This document shows positions 21,641 to 34,393 of a stretch of DNA of 64,000 nt, piece after piece. The notes under the pieces are model-generated. The model saw only the letters and a program-made list of their open reading frames with translations, searched no databases and was not told the origin of the DNA. Made by a program: the position numbers and the translations under genes. The stretch is from Capsicum annuum (lineage: Eukaryota > Streptophyta > Magnoliopsida > Solanales > Solanaceae). Each line of letters begins with the position of its first letter. Positions within the stretch are counted from its first letter, which is position 1. The stretch covers positions 28,521,031 through 28,585,030 of the forward strand of contig NC_061111.1 of the NCBI RefSeq assembly GCF_002878395.1, given 5' to 3'.

Positions 21641-22400
21641 GTTGATTTGTTGTTTGTCTTGGTAAAAATGGCATTGTAACAGATGAAACATCTGATGTAA
21701 CAGATGAAACATTTGATGCAACAGATGAAAATTTAATGCAACTATGAAAATCTGATGCAATAGGTGAATAATCTAACAGATCATTCATCTGTTGCGATGG
21801 ACGACTCTTCTGTTTGGAAGAAATCTAAACAATATTGATCCAACAGATAACTGATTAGTGATCTGTTTTTATTCTTTTCAATGGTTTACACTTCATTTTG
21901 CAACAGATTAGTGACTATTTTTATTCTTTCCAATGATTTACCCATCTGTTGCAACAGGTCGATTTTATATTGCAACAGATAACGTACCTGGTGCAACAGA
22001 TTAGTGATCTATTTTTATGGTTTCCAATAGATTACTCATCCGTTTCAACAGGTTAGTTATATGTTGCTACCGATAAACTATCTGGTGCAATAAATTAGTG
22101 ATATATTTTTATTCTTTCCAACGGTTTACTCATCCGTTACAACAGGTCGATTATATGTTGCAACAGATAACATACCTGCTGCAATAGATTAGTGATCTAT
22201 TTTTATGGTTTTCAATGAATTACTCATTCGTTGCAATAGATCGGTTATATGTTGCATCAGATAAAATACCAGGTGCAACATATTAGTGATCTGTTTTTAT
22301 GGTTTCCACAGATTACTCATCCATTACAACAGGTCAGTTATATGTTGCAACAGATAACATACCTGGTGTAACAGATTAGTTGTCTATTGGAAATGTTATA
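21640..22400. repeat. CAACAGAT repeat cluster with ~95-bp tandem units
   Basis: From 21680 variants of GATGCAACAGATGAAAC occur. From about 21840 to 22380 a unit of about 92-96 bp repeats roughly five to six times. Each has AGTGATCTGTTTTTAT, GATTACTCATCCGTTACAAC, and TATGTTGCAACAGATAAC. The core TGTTGCAACA is palindromic. It lies immediately upstream of the left Ulp1-type gene. Confidence 0.85.
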
Positions 22401-22459
22401 TTGCAGTTATGAATTAATCAATTATAATCTATGTTATGTTCCTATTAATTCAAGATAAT

Positions 22460-25400
22460 ATGGCTCCCAAAAGAAATGAAATCGAATTAAGTCCAAGTAA
22501 AGGAACAGGTGCAGCAGCTCGGCTACATCCACCACTCTATGAGCTTACTTTACGAGTGTTATCTCAATCAGGAGCAGAAAATAATGAACATGGGGAGGAG
22601 AAATCTTTCAAAAGAGATGATCCAAATGCTAATAGCCCTTCAGCCGAAGACTTGGTCAAAACCTTCAGCATTGATCGTTGTCCTATGAGAATGCAGTGCG
22701 ATGGTGCCACAGATTTAACGGGTGATATCATGGTTAAGTCAGTCATGGGAAAATCTTTAGACGCCTTCAAAAAAATATTTCGAGAACAAAAATTAGATTC
22801 TTATTTTAGGGAAAACTGCTTTGGACAATATCTTGATTTGTCGGAGGACAACAATGCTCGTTTCCAAATGAAAATGGTATATGATCTTCTCAAGCGTAGG
22901 TTTATATATGAAAACAAAGATAAGATGGATGAGGTGTGGATAAATTACTGTGGCATACCTATTTGTTTTGGTTAGAAGGAGTTTGCCATAGTTACCGGAC
23001 TAAAATACTATCCTTCTTCTCCTTCTCAAGTTATACCTACTCTGACTTAATAAAAGCACCACGCACACCCCAAAAAGGCAAAGAAAAGTTGAGTGATCAT
23101 GATGACCTGGTGTCCATTGTTGGTGCAAGCTTCAAAAACAAAAATCTGATAGAAGCGTTGAAAGGTAAAGAACTTTCAAAGAAGCACAAGCAATCATTGT
23201 GCTTGGTTTGGATTGTACATAATGTTCTTTGGGCGAAAGACATTAACAACAACATAAGCCTCGGTTTAATAAATATCTTCGAGGATCTTGAGGCATTTAA
23301 CAACTATCCTTGGGGTTATGAAAGCTTCAAAATGACTGTCGAATATTTGTTGACTTTGTTAACACCAAAAATAGTCAACTTATATGGCTTTTCATGGGCC
23401 TTCATGGTAAATATTTTTTTGTCATGATATGATTCATCATTTTTTTTATTCAATAATACTTTTGATTTGTTGGCGTTATGTTATAGGCTTGGGCATTTGA
23501 AGCCATTCCTTATTTGAGACAACAAGTGAACTACTAGGAAGAAGTTTTCTGTCCAAGAATTCTGAGATGGTTGTTGGCCAAAACCGATAAAAATGTTAAA
23601 TTTCTTGATCTTTCCAATCTCCCAAGGAAGCAGTAAGTCCAATTCTAATCAAGTTTTTATTTTAATTAATGATTAAATAATTTCATCATCATTCTTAATA
23701 TATGTACCAATTTATTTTATATTGTTCATCCGTGGCTTGTTCTGACCAACCGAGAGTTGAAGATGTCATTTTTTCTTACTTTACCGCCTGTGCAAACTTT
23801 ATCAGACCCTAAGGTCATTGATGGAATAAAAATGAAATTGTTTGGAGCAATAGCCATCACAAGAAAAATAATTTTGGAGGGTGGGGCTAATTATGCTCCT
23901 CTTACAGTTTTTGAAACAACAAGCCATTATGATTATGATCATAATGGTTGTAATAGATTTTTCTCCAGATTTTGCCGCATCTAGCGAATGTTCTGCATGC
24001 AAATGTCAAGACTTCTAGGTGAAACACGATGGAGTGATTAATGCTATTAATGTACTAACTGCTTCTGTAAAGGAAATGACATCTAAGAGGGGTGTCATTC
24101 CATCAAAGAGGATTTCATATCCAGACACTCCACTAGAGATGAAGGCGGCTAAGAGGAGAAGGAAAGACACTTTTAAGGCATCATCAAGCATAAAAAAAGC
24201 AAGATTGCAACGCCTCTATCTTTTTCTTGCATCGATGTTCAGTGTGCAAGGGCCACAGGAGAGCAGCATGACCTGAAAAGGGTGAATATACATCATCTGT
24301 TCCAAAAAACAAACAGGTACATATCTTTTTCAACATGTTGCAACTGTTGTCTAACATGTTGCATTAGATTCGTTATCTATTTCAACAGATGAGTCTTATG
24401 TTGCAAAAGATGAGTCATCTGTTTGAAATTATCGTACTAATCTGATTTACCTAGTTGAATTTGTCCAAACAGATAATCTATCTGATGCAACATAAGACTC
24501 ATCTGTTATAATAGATGGACAATCTGTTGTATATCTCTACTTAGCATTGACAATTCTGGCTTTCCAGGTGGATGTCACAGTAGAAGCTATTGTTGAAGAG
24601 CATAATATCATAGTTGATAATCCATCTACTGCTTTCAAAGAAGAAGAAAAAGTGGAGCCTGTCAGTTTAAGAGAATGGAAGAATTACCCATTTAAAGAGT
24701 TCAACATCTAGATCGAGGCTCCAAAAAACTAACTCAATTGATCAACGACTATTCAGAATGGATTGCCGATGGGCTGTTAAAGCATCATGCTGGCAGGTAC
24801 ATAAATCAATTTTATAGATATTGGTTTATACAATTCTTGTTGTAAGAACCTGACATTAACACATATAAATCATCATGTAGAAAACAAAATGATGAGCACT
24901 ACAAAGTGAACGAATCGAGTCTTAGTTTTGATATGTTCAACTTTGTTGTTGCACATCCTAGAATGAAGAATTGGTTTTATTTGATGTCACTGCCCTAAAC
25001 TTGCTGGAATGATGAGGTATAAATGTCATACATATTATTATTAATTAATACTTTATTTAATTACATCTGTGTATTAATTTTTTCATCACGTAATCTAAAA
25101 TGTTTGATAATATGTGAAACACATCGATGTCATTTTTTACTACCTTCGAAAGAAGGACAAGTTACAAATAGAAGAATAATACAGAAACACGACAGGTAAT
25201 TATTTGTACAAATTTTACATCAATAATGTCTACTATAGGTATTATCAACAACTGCCGAAAGTTTTCCGAAATGAGGAATGATTAATCAACATCATCAAAG
25301 GTTTTAGTATTTCGGCTGGCTTACCTTGGCATTTGATCGATGAAGTGTACATCACAATAAATTGTGGTGATGAATTCCATTGGGTGTTGGATGTCGTCGT

Positions 25401-25990
25401 TCTAAAAGAGAGGTGCATCCAAGTTTAGGACTTGATATCGCGAAGGAGACGTTTTGGGCCGTCGTCTGAGATACAAAAACTGGCCAAAATATTTTCTACT
25501 TACCTTAATATGAGTGGATATTTGGATCAAAAGGTTCGTACTGATTGGTCAACGATTGAAGCATACCAGAATAAAATGGCTAATCCATTTGATGTACAAT
25601 ATATTGAAGGAATTTCTCAACAAACCATTGGTAGCCTGTAAGTTTAAGTGTCATGATTTAGTTTTATTTCACAAATTTCACAACACTTGCATAAACTGCA
25701 AGATATGGATTATCTATTTTTTATAATGCAAGGATTGCAGTTCTTTTTTTGCCACCTACGTCGAGTATTTGAGCGATGGATTACAAGTTCTAAATGATGG
25801 ACTTGATGTAGGATTACTCCGCAAAAGATATGATTTTCTTTTATGAAAATACGGGAAGCAAAAGCTTAGAAGCCGTACGCAACCGAAGTTAATGATCCAA
25901 GATGACCAAAGCCAAATTCCGTAGCACCAGATGAAGAACACCTTGTCCATATTGATTAGATCTTTATAGCTTAAGTCTTTCAATGTAATA
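22460..25990 (+). pseudogene. DUF1985 / Ulp1 (C48 peptidase)-type gene, left copy, broken
   Basis: This family is best known as cargo of plant MULE-type transposons; the C48 fold is that of SUMO proteases. Start chosen at ATG 22460 (MAPKRNEIE) after a leader without conserved residues. The DUF1985 part spans 22640-23405: [37 protein letters not shown], then after a stop/frameshift at 22974 DDLVSIVGASFKNKNLIEAL and NYPWGYESFKMTVEYLL to YGFSWAFM. Intron 1 (GT at 23407 to TAG near 23486) is still visible, then AWAFEAIPYLRQQVNY*. A linker exon (23757-24276) has KMSFFLTLPPVQTLSDPKV and KRGVIPSKRISYP. The protease domain keeps its triad in order: His in EFHWVLDV (25378), Asp after a stop (25429), an intron from about 25640, then Cys in DCSSFFATYVEYLSD (25736) where DCGPF is usual. 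Several stops rule out function. Confidence 0.8.
24310..24540. repeat. CAACAGAT repeat cluster within an intron of the left gene
   Basis: Alternating sense and antisense copies: AACATGTTGCAACTGTTG, TTTCAACAGATGAGTC, ATGTTGCAAAAGATGAGTC, GATGCAACATAAGACTCATC. The inverted arrangement could form short hairpins. Confidence 0.75.
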
Positions 25991-26159
25991 ACCTATCCTC
26001 CTTGGTTTAACTTATTGATTTATTTGTATAGTAGATCGTTTGTACCCATAATAATTTTTTTTACATTTCATTTATTTGTTGAGTTATTTCATGTATTTTT
26101 GAAGGCTTTGATTTATTTTATCCTGTCTATGAATATAATTTAATCCTTAGTTTTTAACA

Positions 26160-26520
26160 TGTTAATTGAAATGGAGTACTAGATTCAAATATCACAACAG
26201 ATAATACATCTGTTGTAACAGACGGTATATCTTATCAGACAGATTTAGACACATGTTGCAACATGAGATGCAACATATAGGTCATCTACTGGAAATTATA
26301 TAACAGGTCTTCCTAATTTTTTGATTTTCTCAAACAGATTATCGATCAGTTGCAACAGATAGATTATATGTTGCAACAGATCATATATCTGTTGCGATAG
26401 ACTGACTGGAAACATCTGTATAACACAACAGATGACCAACCTATTCCAACAGATAATCAATCTTTCATAATAGGTACTATATCTGTTACGACAGATATAA
26501 AATCTGTTGCATTATAAAAA
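26160..26520. repeat. CAACAGAT repeat cluster between the two Ulp1 genes
   Basis: Copies include ATCACAACAGATAATACATC, TGTTGCAACATGAGATGC, CAGTTGCAACAGATAGATTA, TATGTTGCAACAGATCATAT and ACGACAGATATAAAATCTG. It occupies the centre of the tail-to-tail pair. Confidence 0.8.
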
Positions 26521-27414
26521 TTCAACTTGGCCAGACATAAAAATTATTGCCACTACATGTAAAGTGAACTGGCTTGAAATGAAAGTTTGTTATCGTGTTT
26601 GTCTCTGTCTTTGTAAATATTCCTTTTTATACACGAGCTTTAACCATTTAGTTAGTACCCCATATGCCCAGACCCATTGCATCTTTCCCACAATGGTGTC
26701 ACACACCTGGTTATTTGTGTGCCGGTCAGCAAACACTTGATGTATGCAAGCTAGTACGGCCCGCACGCTACACCAGTTGTATTTCTTGGGAGATGGATGT
26801 TCTTATTTCGACCTTCAAAATCCTATGATTCCTTCGCCAAGACTTCAGCTGACAAATGATCCATTAGCTTACTCTGCGTCAACAACTTGGGCAACAACTT
26901 CAAGAATGGCTGCATGTGGGTTAAAAATGTCTTCTCGCTGAAGACAAGTAAGTTGTAGTCATAAACTTTAATCTTTCCCTCGTATAGTATTATCTCAACA
27001 GTGAGAAAATGTGTGACATCCACGTTCATAACTGCAAGAATTCTCTTTGCCTTGGTCCAGCTCTTGCCATGTGGATATGACCTTTTCTCTCTAACATATT
27101 TAATCACTTCTCCATCCCATTGGAACATAGAAACTAACTGATCAAATATCGAGCCACCAGAATCAGCTATCTTACAGAGTTTAGCATACCTGTCCTTGAA
27201 ATTATTGTAGAAGTTGAGGTACATTATCCTATTGGCAGCATCATTAGCATCCAGGTACACTAATTACCTGCCCCTCATAAGGCAGAGAATTTCATCAACA
27301 AATTATGGTATAAGAAGACAATTTTTAAATAGGTTAGCAATTGTAAAGAATAAAAACACAGTGGAAAGAATTTGATGCAGAGGGTTCTCTGAATCAGTTC
27401 ATAGATTACCTAGC

Positions 27415-27500
27415 CAACACAACTTATGCAACAGATGTGTATTATGTTACAACAGAATACCAAGTTATTGCAATAGATTACACATCTGCTGCATAGATTC
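27415..27500. repeat. CAACAGAT repeats in the right gene
   Basis: TATGCAACAGATGTG, GTTACAACAGAATACC, TTGCAATAGATTACACATC, TGCTGCATAG. A small cluster, probably intronic. Confidence 0.7.
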
Positions 27501-28479
27501 TTCTTCATTGAGTAGATTGGAAGGTTAGGTTCGTAAAATTAAACTTACCTTGTCCTTGTACCACACGCACATATTTTTCATATTCGAGAAGTCTTTGGCG
27601 GCAAATGAATGCATGGTGTATTTTTTTTGAACCTTCATCTTGATGAATTCTTTCAGTTCCTTTTCTTCTCCTTGCCAGGCGCCGCGAATATGTCCACCTT
27701 CTTCGGCGGCCCCTGAACTTCAACAACTCTTAGAGCAGAGGGGGGTTACAATTTTTATTGATTTCAAAATGGAGAGAATTTATCTAATTTTTCTTCTTTT
27801 CCTCCTAACCTCCACTGTAGGAGTACATGGCTCTCTCACCTCATTGGATGGTATAACAGTCGTCCTAGATTTCAACTCCTCGATAGCTTTAACAATATCC
27901 TCTAGCTTTTTAAGAAGTTTATCTTCTCTATCCTTTCACACTTTACATTTGCAATAAGAACAAAAGGGTGAGGAGGGGTGAGAAGGACCACTGTAAGGGT
28001 GGGAGGGACCGGTGTAGGGGTGAGATGAAGGACCTGTGCAAGGGGTGTTTTCAAATATATTTATTTTTTGATGAGCACCAACATGCTCATAATTATGACT
28101 GGCAGCAGTAGCAGTAGGATAACTGCCACCATCACAAACAGCTCCACCAGCAACACCCCCAGAAGAAGCACCCGGATCAGTTGCAGTTTGAGGTTGGTCG
28201 TGAAGAACTTCAACATTAGGCTGACCTTGCCTAAATGCTCTTCTTATGGATGTTGCTCTAACCGATTCCTTCTTTATTAACTCTACCGTTGGGTCTTCTT
28301 TTGTATCAACAAGACCCAGAGTAAGAAAAAAAGTCATCCCTATCTCATCAATGGTAGGCACGATCTAAAGATGCACAACCTATAAAAAAAAACAGGAGGA
28401 ATTTAAATCATATAATAATAATTTGCAGTCAGTTGGGTTACATGGGGTTTGGGTTATATAGATGTTAACACAACCAACT

Positions 28480-28760
28480 TATGCAACAGAAAATCTAGCT
28501 ACCGCAACAGCTAATCTGTATGTTGAAACAGATTGATAATATGTTGCATTGGATTACCCATCTGTTGCATAATTTACAGTAGATGGGTAATATGTTGAGT
28601 AGGGTTCAGAGAACCAGAGCAACAGATGGTTAATCTGTTATGAAATATGGATCATCTGTCACAATAGATTACCAATCTATTGCAGCAGTTGCAGTTGACG
28701 AGTAATCTATTACAACAGACGACCCGTCTGTTATAACAGATGGAACATCTGTTTCAATAT
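28480..28760. repeat. CAACAGAT repeat cluster in the right gene
   Basis: Many variants in both orientations: TATGCAACAGAAAATC, TGTTGAAACAGATTG, CATCTGTTGCATAA, ACAACAGACGACCCGTCTG, TTATAACAGATGGAACATCT. It lies between the DUF1985 part and the linker part of the right gene, likely in an intron. Confidence 0.75.
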
Positions 28761-30060
28761 CTTTCTTTGAGGCAAATTATTTTAGTTGAAAGAAGACGTA
28801 CTGCATCATCCAGAGAGTTAAAGAGATCAGCCTCATTAATATTTTTTTTTGCTGCTCTCTGCTATAGCCAACCACCTAAGGATCCTTGGATGAGAAACCT
28901 TATCCGGGTAATCCTTAAAATTCTTTCGGAGGGGAGGAATGACTTCACATGCCCAAGCCTAACAATTGTAAACAGGAAGCAAACAAAAAAAAGTCATAAC
29001 TATATTCAATATAAATTAATGAATAAGTAAAAATAGTGATCAATTTTACCATGAAAGCCCAAAGAAAGCCGTATAATGTGGCCATCTTTGACTTTAGCTT
29101 TTTCAGTAAATATTTGACAGTCAAGTAGTAGCTATCGTATCCCTAGGAATAATCATTGAATTTCCCATAATCATCAGCAAGCGCCAACAAATTATGTTTA
29201 TGACTTTCCTGACTTCTCTTTCCAATAAAACGGAATGGACAAATCAAACTAAGCACAATTTCTCCCTGTAGTGCTTTGGTATGACTATATTCTTGAGATC
29301 TGCCATCAAATCCTCCACTCGGTAGCTAGGTCCAACAATGCCCAACAACCCATCTTTTTTTACCTTGCATTTGTTGGACTCTTTGTGGAGTGTTTTCTTG
29401 ATGAGATGTTTTTCTGGACGATCGCATCTCAAGCTCGTCACTATGGCAAATTTTTTCAATCCAAAATAAACTGGCATGCCATAGTAGTTGATCCAGACTT
29501 CATCCATATTTTTTCTGCCCTCCTTCAAACCTCCATCATCTCCCACATACTTAATCCTGCTCTTGAGGAGGCCATATACCATGATCATTGGGAAATAGAG
29601 AGAGCGGGCCCCAGATATCTCAAGAAAGTATGCAAAGCAGCTCTTCTTAAAAAGTCCATCTATGTTTTCCTTCTTCATAATACTCTTAAGTTCGTTAAAA
29701 GATTTCCCCAACTGACATTTAATTACAATATCACGAAATACTGCGTTAGGGTTACTCATCGGCATCACAACTCAAAACCCAATGATACTAATAATTTTGA
29801 CAAAACCATGCTGGAATTTCGATGTTATTTCATGCTCCATTGGTGAGAAGGAATTATCACTTTCCTCACTTTATTTTGCCCTGACTGAGATTGTTCTAGA
29901 AGTTTATCTGAATCTATCTGTAGTCTAGCCTTTTTTGTTGGGTGGTCAGAAGTTGATCCACTTTTAGTTTCTTTTCTTTTGGGAAACATCTTTTTACTAC
30001 AAACAATAGAAAAATAAAAATACATTGCATTTGATGTTTGCATAATTTTTTAAAAAAAGG

Positions 30061-30345
30061 TGAGACAAATTTCAATAAATTATTCTACACCACATAACAA
30101 AAAAAATACTTCAACGGACAACCCATCAGTTAAAACAGATGGGGAACCCAAATCCGTTTGAAGACCTATTTAATATCTCCCAACAGATATTTCACCTGTT
30201 GCAATAGATGGACAAATTTTAATAAATTATTCTATGCCATATTACAAAAAAAATACTCCAACGGATAACCCATCAGTTGGAATAGATGGGGAATATGTTT
30301 CAAGACCTATTTAATATCTCCCAATAGATTTTCCACCCGTTGCAA
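30061..30345. repeat. ~147-bp tandem duplication with CAACAGAT cores
   Basis: Two units: the first holds ACAAATTTCAATAAATTATT, CTTCAACGGACAACCCATCA, AGACCTATTTAATATCTCCC, CCTGTTGCAATAGATGG; the second repeats this with a few changes from about 30212. It sits just upstream (minus sense) of the right gene's start. Confidence 0.8.
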
Positions 30346-30510
30346 AGAATGGACCACCACCACCACAACCAATGCCACCACCAATGCCGGCAAGACCACC
30401 ACCAATGTCACTAATACCAACACCAAGACCACCGACATCACCGCCAAAAATTACAAATACCACCACCACCACCAACAGTCACCAACAACACCACAAACAC
30501 CATCCAATAA
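30345..30510. repeat. (CCA)n-rich low-complexity tract
   Basis: Imperfect ACC/CAC triplets over about 160 bp (for example ACCACCACCACAACCAATGC, ACCACCACCACCACCAAC). An expanded microsatellite; no gene inferred. Confidence 0.8.
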
Positions 30511-30699
30511 TACCACGATAGTCAACAAAACACTGAGAGGAAAACTAGAATTTTCTCGAGTGCTTCCTATTTTTTTAGATTCAAAACATAAAATTTTTAA
30601 CCCATTCTCGAAGATAATAAACTAAAAGTCTTCTTTTTCATCATTAACTAAAAAGCCCCATTTTTTTATAATAAAGAACAAATGTAGAACTCTTCTCGA

Positions 30700-31100
30700 A
30701 CTCTGTTACTTGCGAAGACAGAGAAAATGATGGATACAAGCGGGAATGAAGTCGAAAAAACAACTATATGTGGTCGTAAATGGGAAAATAATCGACCTAT
30801 TTTGAATGGTTGAGCAATATATTGAGTAGTTATTGTTTGTATTATTGAGAGAAAGAGGAGATCCTGAGAGAGAGAGAGAGAAGAGCGAGAACTTCAGATT
30901 TGAAATGAAAAGTTTTTCACGCAAATGGATGATTTGTATGGGTTGATTTGTAATTTTGAAAAAGAATGACAAGTTTTGAAATTGCTAATTTGGTCCGAAT
31001 TGATCTTAATTAATTTTAAAAATAGTTTTGAAATTGCTAATTTGGTCCAAATTGATCTTAATTAATTTTAAAAATTTTAAAAGATATAGTTTTTAAAACA
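30700..31100 (-). other. Leader/promoter-like region of the right Ulp1-type gene
   Basis: On the minus strand it carries CTTCTCTCTCTCTCTCAGG and the ACAAATCAACCCA string shared with the left gene's upstream region. A duplicated stretch of about 56 bp (TTTTGAAATTGCTAATTTGG, plus strand, at about 30974 and 31024) is also present. Confidence 0.4.
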
Positions 31101-32336
31101 TTGAGTTGATGAGAACTCATTTCAACTCAGAGTGATCGATCGACGACTCAGATTGAGATAAACGCAATACCAACGCCATGCAATTACAAAGAGTTGATTA
31201 GATTTGTAGTTGACCTTGTGAGCTCATTCATTCATCTCTAGTTCCACCTAAATCAACTTAGGTATTATCACTATCCTAACATTGAGTTGATGAGAACTCA
31301 TTTCAACTCAAAGTGATCGATCGACGACTCGGGTCGGGATGAACGCAATAGCAACGCCATGCAATTGTAAAGACTTGATTAGATTTATAGTTGACCCTGT
31401 GAGCTCATTCATTTATCCTTAGTTCCACCTAAATCAACTTAGGTACTATAATTATCCTAACATTGAGTTGATGAAAAATCATTTCAGCTCAGAGTGATCG
31501 ATCGATGACTCATGTCGGGATAAATGTAATACCAATGCCATGCAATTGCAAAGACTCAATTAGATCGGTAGTTGACCCTATGAGATTATTTATTCATCCC
31601 TATTTCCACCTAAATCAACTTAGTTACTATCATTATCCTAATATTGAGTTGATGAGAACTCATTTCAACTCAGAGTGATCGATCGATGACTCAGGTTGGG
31701 ATAAATGCAATACCAATGCCATGCAATTGCAAAGAATCGATTGGATTTGTAGTTGACCCTGTGAGCTCATTCATTATCCCTAGTTTCATCTAAATCAACT
31801 TAGGTACTATCACTTTCCTGACATAGAGTTGATGAGAACTCATCAACTCAGAGTGATCGATCGACGACTTGGGTTGAGATAAATGCAATACCAACGCCAT
31901 ATAATTGGAAAGACTCAATTGAATTTGTAGTTGACCCTGTGAGCTCATTCATTCATCCCTAGTTCCACCTAAATCAACTTATTTACTATCACTATCCTAA
32001 CATTAAGTTGATGAGAACTTATTTCAACTTAAAATGATCGATCGGCGACTCGGGTTGGGATAAACGCAGAACCAATGCCATGCAATTACAAAGACTCGAT
32101 TGAATTTGTAGTTGACCCTGTGAGCTCATTCATTCATCCCTAGTTCCACCTAAATCAACTTAGTTACTATCACTATCCTAACATTGAGTTGATGAGAATT
32201 CATTTCAACTTAGAGTGATCGATCGATGACTCGGGTCGGGATGAACACAATACCAATGCCATGCAATTGCAAAGACTCGATTAGATTTATAGTTGACCCT
32301 GTGAGCTTATTCATTCATCCCTAGTTCCACCTAAAT
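31101..32336. repeat. 181-bp tandem satellite, about 6.8 copies
   Basis: Unit starts (TTGAGTTGATGAGAACTCAT or near variants) at 31101, 31282, 31463, 31644, 31824, 32003 and 32184, so the period is 179-181 bp. Each unit has an inverted motif (GAGTTGATGAGAACTC), the palindrome GATCGATCGA, CCATGCAATT, AGTTGACCCTGTGAGC and CCACCTAAATCAACTTAG. Divergence among copies is modest. The unit size is close to a nucleosome repeat. The array ends abruptly into CAACAGAT repeats. Confidence 0.92.
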
Positions 32337-32775
32337 CAGTTGCAAGGAAATTTATTGCAACAAACAACTGATCTGTTGAAAATTTTCAAATAGATATTCA
32401 TATCTGTTGCAACAGATGACATATCTAATTTAATTATCAAATAGATATTTGCATCTGTTATAACAGATGACTGAGCTGTTGGAAATTTTCAAACAGATAT
32501 TTATATCTGTTGCAACAGATAACATATCTGATTTAATTATCAAATAGGCATTTGCATGTGTTGTGACAGATGACTGAGCTGTTGGAAATTTTTAAGTTTG
32601 ATATTTATATCTATTATAACAGATGACATGTCTCATTTAATTAATTATCAAATGGATATTTTCATTTGTTGTCACAGATGACTGAGCTATTGGAATTTTT
32701 AAGCAGATGACTGATCTATTTAAATTTATAAACAGATATTTATATATGTTGCAACAGATGACATATCTGTTTGAA
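32337..32775. repeat. ~118-bp tandem units with CAACAGAT cores
   Basis: Three to four degenerate units carrying GATGACTGAGCTGTTGG, AGATATTTATATCTGTTGC, AACAGATGACATATCTG and AATTATCAAATAGATATTTG. Inverted ATCTGTTGCAACAGAT palindromes occur in each. Confidence 0.8.
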
Positions 32776-33640
32776 AATCTTTTTTTCTCTTTTATTTTTA
32801 AAGCAAGCTTCTGTCCGAGTAGATAAATCAAGTAGTACTTACTACTAAAGGCGGTAAAAAATATTTCTTGGATATCTCAAAAGTGAGTTCATTGAGCAGT
32901 CTTGTCTTATCTTTTCAATGTCACTAGTCTTAGTCTTCCTCATGCCTCTTAAATTATTAATAAAATTAATGAATATTGAAAAACCCCACGTCTACGTACA
33001 CAATATATCTATAGAAATTATCTCATCTCTCTTTCTTCAGCTGCAGTTTATTTTATTCAACTCTCATCTTTTTTTTGTTTCCTCTTTAGGGTCATAATCT
33101 TTTTTATCTCTTTTATCTTCTCTTCTCATAAAGATCCTTTCGGATCTAAACCGATCCATATCTTTCCTCAACTGAAATTGCTATTTCGATCCCCTTTTTG
33201 ACATTAAGGTATGGTTTATTATTGCTCTTTCATTCTCATCTTCTTCTTTGCAAGTTATTTACATCTGTTTTTTTATTTAATTACTATTTACCCATATCAT
33301 ATTTATTAAAAAATTTGAAGGAACTTTTAAGTGTTGAATAAAAAAACTGAGAATTTTTATTATAATATGCGAAAAAAGTCATCTGTTGGGAGAAGTTTAA
33401 AAGCCTTGTTGGAAGTATCATTTTTTTTGTATGTATTTTGTTTGTTTCCTTATTGTTGATGCATTTATTGATATTGTTGGTGGAGTTTGCGTTGTTGGAT
33501 CTTGTGGTATGGTGTTGTTGATGGTTTTGGAACAAAGGATGTTGCTTCTTTGTTATTGATGATGTTATTGGAACAAATGTTGTTGTTTCTTTGTTGTTGA
33601 TGTTTTTTATTTATAGTTTATGCTGTTGTTGATGTTGCAA
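32776..33640. other. Non-coding stretch with leader-like CT-rich part
   Basis: The region 33020-33260 is CT-rich and ends in a donor-like AAG/GTATGG (about 33210), like a plant 5' leader on the plus strand, but no protein frame follows. (TTG)n-type low-complexity sequence lies at 33490-33630. Confidence 0.35.
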
Positions 33641-33800
33641 CAGATGGAGAAACTGTTGGAACAAATCAAACCACTAGAAAGGCTGGTTTGATATATTCCA
33701 TCAGACTCCACATCTGTTACAACAAACTCCACATCTATTGCAACAGACTCCACATCTGTTGCAATATACTCCACATCTAATGCAACAGATGGATAATGTT
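33640..33800. repeat. 24-bp tandem units with CAACAGAT cores
   Basis: Four consecutive units of the form ACTCCACATCTGTTGCAACA with drift (33705-33790), preceded by TTGCAACAGATGGAGAAAC and followed by AATGCAACAGATGGATAATG. Confidence 0.85.
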
Positions 33801-33839
33801 CTTTCTGTGACATTAATTGTTTTCCTCTTCCTTATATAT

Positions 33840-34393
33840 ATAAGAAACTGACAGTTGATCAACTTTTGCCGGATTATCACAAGAGGCTGCAATAAAGATG
33901 GGTTTGGAGGAATAAGTTGCATGCAGATAGAACCACCTCATATATGGGAGGTATGTATTACTGATAATGTTATCGTGGAAACACACATAGAGTACACTGA
34001 TTTTGTGAATGTTGTTTTTACTGATTAGTCATAGATCATTTAAACAAGATGTCTGCAATTTCACAGTTAAGTTTGGCAGGTCCGAACTGATAAGACTGAG
34101 GGACCATGAATATGGTTCTATTACGCTATTAAAATTTAATGTCGATTGCTCTTCATGTTTATTTGTCAAGCATTGTGAAGGGATCTAGTTTTGGTGTCAT
34201 TGTAAAGAGATTCAATAGCGATTGGACTAACTTTAGAGCAAGAATATTCTGCGAGATACGCAGGCTGAGGAGGGCCTTGCTACTTCCAATTAAAGATTGG
34301 TCGGCTAGCAATGATGATGATGATGATGACGATGAAGACGATGATGATGATGATGATGATGATGATAATGATAATAATAATAATAATAATTAG
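33840..34393 (+). other. Unidentified exon-like frames ending in an acidic tract
   Basis: There are protein-like stretches: KKLTVDQLLPDYHKRLQ near 33841, a donor-like GGAG/GTATGT at about 33950, then DVCNFTVKFGRSELIRLRDH from about 34049 in one frame and a second frame 34139-34393 that ends in about 25 Asp/Asn residues coded by a GATGATGAT/AATAATAAT microsatellite (34309-34390). I recognise no family. It could be a decayed gene piece carried with the surrounding repeats. Confidence 0.3.

Larger units (their letters stand above)
26560..29989 (-). pseudogene. DUF1985 / Ulp1 (C48 peptidase)-type gene, right copy, broken
   Basis: It faces the left gene tail to tail. Minus-strand start ATG at 29989 (MFPKRKETKSGSTSD). 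The DUF1985 part follows in 29768-29244: [68 protein letters not shown]. The linker (28361-27936) has PTIDEIGMTFFLTLGLVDTK and a Pro/Ser/His repeat (GPSSHPYTGPSHPYSGPSH). A basic patch lies at 27726-27505. The protease part (27260-26823) keeps His in VTHFLTVEI (27011), Asp in KVYDYNL (26960) and, past a stop and frameshift, Cys in VACGPY (26765). The linker GAP and DUF1985 sequence differ clearly from the left copy, so these are diverged paralogues, not a recent palindrome. Frame breaks occur near 29800, 29240, 27930 and 26823. Confidence 0.8.

Noticed and set aside
29271..29846. 191-codon plus-strand open frame
   Set aside because: It is the antisense shadow of the DUF1985 region of the right Ulp1-type gene.
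26560..29989. The two Ulp1 genes as a recent large palindrome
   Set aside because: Their protein sequences differ clearly and their linkers are unlike each other, so they are old paralogues, not a fresh inverted duplication.
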